Assembly: GCA_029240015.1 (NCBI GenBank)
Contig: JARBTU010000110.1
Coordinates: 1-6,168 of the forward strand
DNA: 6,168 nt
Origin: Oscillospiraceae bacterium
GTDB lineage: Bacteria; Bacillota; Clostridia; Oscillospirales; Ruminococcaceae
Direction: 5' to 3'
The notes under the pieces were generated by a model that was given only the letters and a program-made list of their open reading frames with translations, was not told the origin of the DNA and searched no databases. The position numbers and the translations under genes were made by a program. Positions within the stretch are counted from its first letter, which is position 1. The number at the start of each line of letters is the position of its first letter. Positions 5,401 to 6,168 of this stretch are shown piece after piece.

Positions 5401-6168
5401 CACTGTGGAGCAAGTTCTGGAGATAAGAGCAAACACTTATAATTCATTCGATGCAACAATAGAACTAGCGGATTCAAAGGCAGAAGCTAAAAATATTTTG
5501 GATACCTATAAAGATTTAAACCTTTATCGTAACGAACAAAAAGCACAATTAAACAGCATTATAGCAACGGCGAAATCAACAATTGACACAGCTTTGGACA
5601 CAGCGATTGTTAACAACTTGCTTACACAGGCAAAAACCGATATGGATGTGATTAAAACTAATGCGCAGTTAACCGCAGAAGAAGATGCGATGGAGCTTGC
5701 TGAATTAAAAGTTTCAGCAAAAAGTTCCTTGGACAGTTATAAAAATACAAACGATTATCGTGATGCACAGAAAATCGAACTGTCAACTGCGATAGTAAAC
5801 GGAAAATCAGCAATAGATGCGGCTTCCGATTCATCAGAAGTTCGTGCAGCAGTGGAAAACGCCAAAACAATAATGGACACGATTAAAACAGATGTACAGT
5901 TAACTGTAGAAGAAACAGCACAGGCACTTGCAGAAGCGAAAGCCGCCGCAAAAGCTGAACTGGATGCTTATAAAGATTTAAGCCTTTACCGTGATGCACA
6001 TAAAACAGAGCTTAATGATATTATAACAGATGTAAAATCAGCAATCGACGCTGTTACGGATATTTCTGAAATAAATCCTTTGATTGCACAGGCAAAGGTC
6101 GATATGGATTCAATCAAAACGAATGCACAGCTAACAGAGCAGGAGTCTTCAGAGGCACTCGCAGAAGC
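2456..6168 (+). CDS. large secreted/cell-surface multidomain protein under cobalamin riboswitch control (3' end outside window)
   Basis: An uninterrupted frame of 1237 visible codons with no stop before the window edge. Residues 1-33 are a signal peptide (basic start, hydrophobic core, cleavage likely after VFA at 33), so the protein is exported. Residues about 43-930 are beta-rich, aromatic and Gly/Asn-rich. The opening module (43-120) runs from YQVTVKVAPS through FRGADGSGNN to IGGMTF. Residues 345-457 have the look of a bacterial Ig-like module (LTSGDTFKVRAYRA, then GITVVEVTYDAI). Residues about 545-680 form another sheet-rich block with PKFSGIYNPGFG (574-585). Residues about 820-932 resemble a cadherin-like beta-sandwich ending NYTLTVIRK. 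From about 935 the chain turns helical, Ala/Lys/Glu-rich, with 77-residue repeats. No sortase motif, S-layer domain or enzyme active site is visible, but the C-terminus is missing. It is the first and only visible gene behind the B12 riboswitch, so it should be made when cobalamin is scarce. From general knowledge, some Firmicutes surface proteins behind B12 riboswitches carry a transcobalamin-like DUF4430 domain; none is seen here so far. A role in corrinoid capture or adhesion is inference. A T9 tract at 3007-3015 could cause frameshifts. Confidence 0.9.
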   Translation, partial: MKKSRQECWIKRIPALILTIAVLLSSLNLSVFAMVESGGTDSYQVTVKVAPSTVNASFYECAGFDSNGYDVLGSQITATDSGVVDSYHIYTFTASKGTYSFRGADGSGNNIGGMTFDVPVQLNVDGTGGGECEVVIRQCEIWTTAQINGAYATQNDYSVQVMDADGKKATVGSHYLNGNYTRFRFFLYAGGNAELYTYQLIPTQSVTDTYNLGVSTLSNQTVTVGTSVLTRSGTLPTLITASINAPDGADVSIFNQIRNFNQEKVLPISVIPNGNGTVKYSYKLPKSGSNYMYRVKKQGKITKAAYMMLTTDITYNVTFEENEDPRMRRQYNSASTTEKYFEDSMLLNINSRNYLRLTSGDTFKVRAYRAAWQIVNNVTGNIMIEPDFHYSIKSGDSVTLEQDSEKSQWAMLKAVKPGITVVEVTYDAIDVSGNGSFAGIYNANDPARKGLFVVNVDGDTSTDIDLNIGDWDSEMDTVYFTGDSSKFTFSPMSDAPITVKSAGVVYSPTDGAYTVDIKEGNNLIEVYAGNTVEYLLVRGNRVTPNIVNVTHPGEAIRQGDTVQLSFSGLHMPVPKFSGIYNPGFGNTMKVSYRANGGAFITSNGTQYDFINNHTLTFTVWDEGAYALTNGSIPMTMMCDPTNPWGQHRTLNDSGVGANFNASEVAGEFSILPDVKINVAKNEDPLFLNGAGSAYSAMTSVSILCGNSTSAKSFAFSNLKPTTASTKNNNTTFSAIDPSYPLVVTATPVNKNVTMEFRYWEEGDATKHTFPLKAGEALNLGSNLFSGNKMINMEIAVNPTDPIYGKGEVYSYIAYKAVAGFSRPTLKVFDVLSTESTSFGGNYGVLLSNNGKGVYYTCNNYTVYVPEDTAGVKLRLQRPIGLDTVQIGSTSLSVGYSSAAVSGTVNLTGDTTIIPMVVNESGSTRNYTLTVIRKSNLAMERMIADEILQNVLDSLIESGISNVAKDAITAKKNVAIQSIDQASTVEQVLEIRANTYNSFDATIELADSKAEAKNILDTYKDLNLYRNEQKAQLNSIIATAKSTIDTALDTAIVNNLLTQAKTDMDVIKTNAQLTAEEDAMELAELKVSAKSSLDSYKNTNDYRDAQKIELSTAIVNGKSAIDAASDSSEVRAAVENAKTIMDTIKTDVQLTVEETAQALAEAKAAAKAELDAYKDLSLYRDAHKTELNDIITDVKSAIDAVTDISEINPLIAQAKVDMDSIKTNAQLTEQESSEALAE
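5486..6168 (+). repeat. tandem 231-bp (77-residue) helical repeats in the surface protein
   Basis: Three units begin at 5486, 5717 and 5948 (residues 1011, 1088 and 1165), spaced exactly 77 codons apart. The third is cut by the window edge about ten bases before its expected end. Each opens with AK-x2-LD-x-YK-x3-x-YR, continues with a central helix containing K-[ST]-x-ID, and closes with an AK-x3-MD-x-IKT-[ND]-x-QLT element followed by an acidic Glu-rich linker. This suggests three-helix-bundle modules of the type seen in FIVAR/DUF1542-like surface-protein repeats. A degenerate earlier unit is visible at residues about 960-1010. The units have diverged clearly in both DNA and protein, so the array is not a recent expansion. 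Likely a stalk or ligand-binding array. Confidence 0.85.

Noticed and set aside
5486..6168. CRISPR-like or non-coding tandem repeat
   Set aside because: The 231-bp period keeps the reading frame, units differ in codons while protein motifs are kept, and there are no short repeat/spacer units.

Overview
The window looks like chromosomal DNA from a low-to-moderate GC Gram-positive anaerobe, most likely of the Clostridia. The signs are strong AGGAG/GGAG ribosome binding sites, A/T-rich spacers, a lipoprotein-type solute-binding protein, intrinsic terminators with U-tracts, a cobalamin riboswitch of Firmicutes style, and a large secreted multidomain surface protein ending in alpha-helical repeats. 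No genus can be named from this sequence. Everything is read on the + strand.

Left part (1-1992): the 3' end of an ABC importer operon of the NitT/TauT/ThiXYZ class. It holds the tail of an upstream gene (possibly a second permease, judging from its last residues), a complete permease (64-831), a complete substrate-binding lipoprotein of the NMT1/THI5-like family (856-1896), and a terminator (about 1946-1991). The family most often imports thiamine-pyrimidine precursors, riboflavin or similar small aromatic or sulfonated compounds. The substrate here is not fixed by the sequence.

Middle part (1993-2455): a long regulatory leader with no gene. A promoter with perfect TTGACA and TATAAT boxes, 17-bp spacing and an extended -10 starts transcription at about 2042. 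Then come a cobalamin aptamer (about 2066-2245, B12 box 2222-2237), a candidate P13 hairpin, an imperfect long hairpin, and a strong intrinsic terminator (2356-2392). A perfect inverted repeat and a strong ribosome binding site follow. The arrangement predicts premature termination when adenosyl- or methylcobalamin is abundant and expression when B12 is scarce.

Right part (2456-end): one open reading frame that runs off the window (1237 codons visible). It encodes a protein with a signal peptide, about 900 residues of beta-rich modules that I cannot assign to a named family except for an Ig-like and a cadherin-like sandwich resemblance, and then helical repeats of exactly 77 residues. It is the only gene seen under the B12 riboswitch. 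The most interesting reading is that this is a B12-starvation-induced cell-surface or secreted protein that may help the cell capture corrinoids, but that function is inferred from regulation and not from a recognised corrinoid-binding domain.
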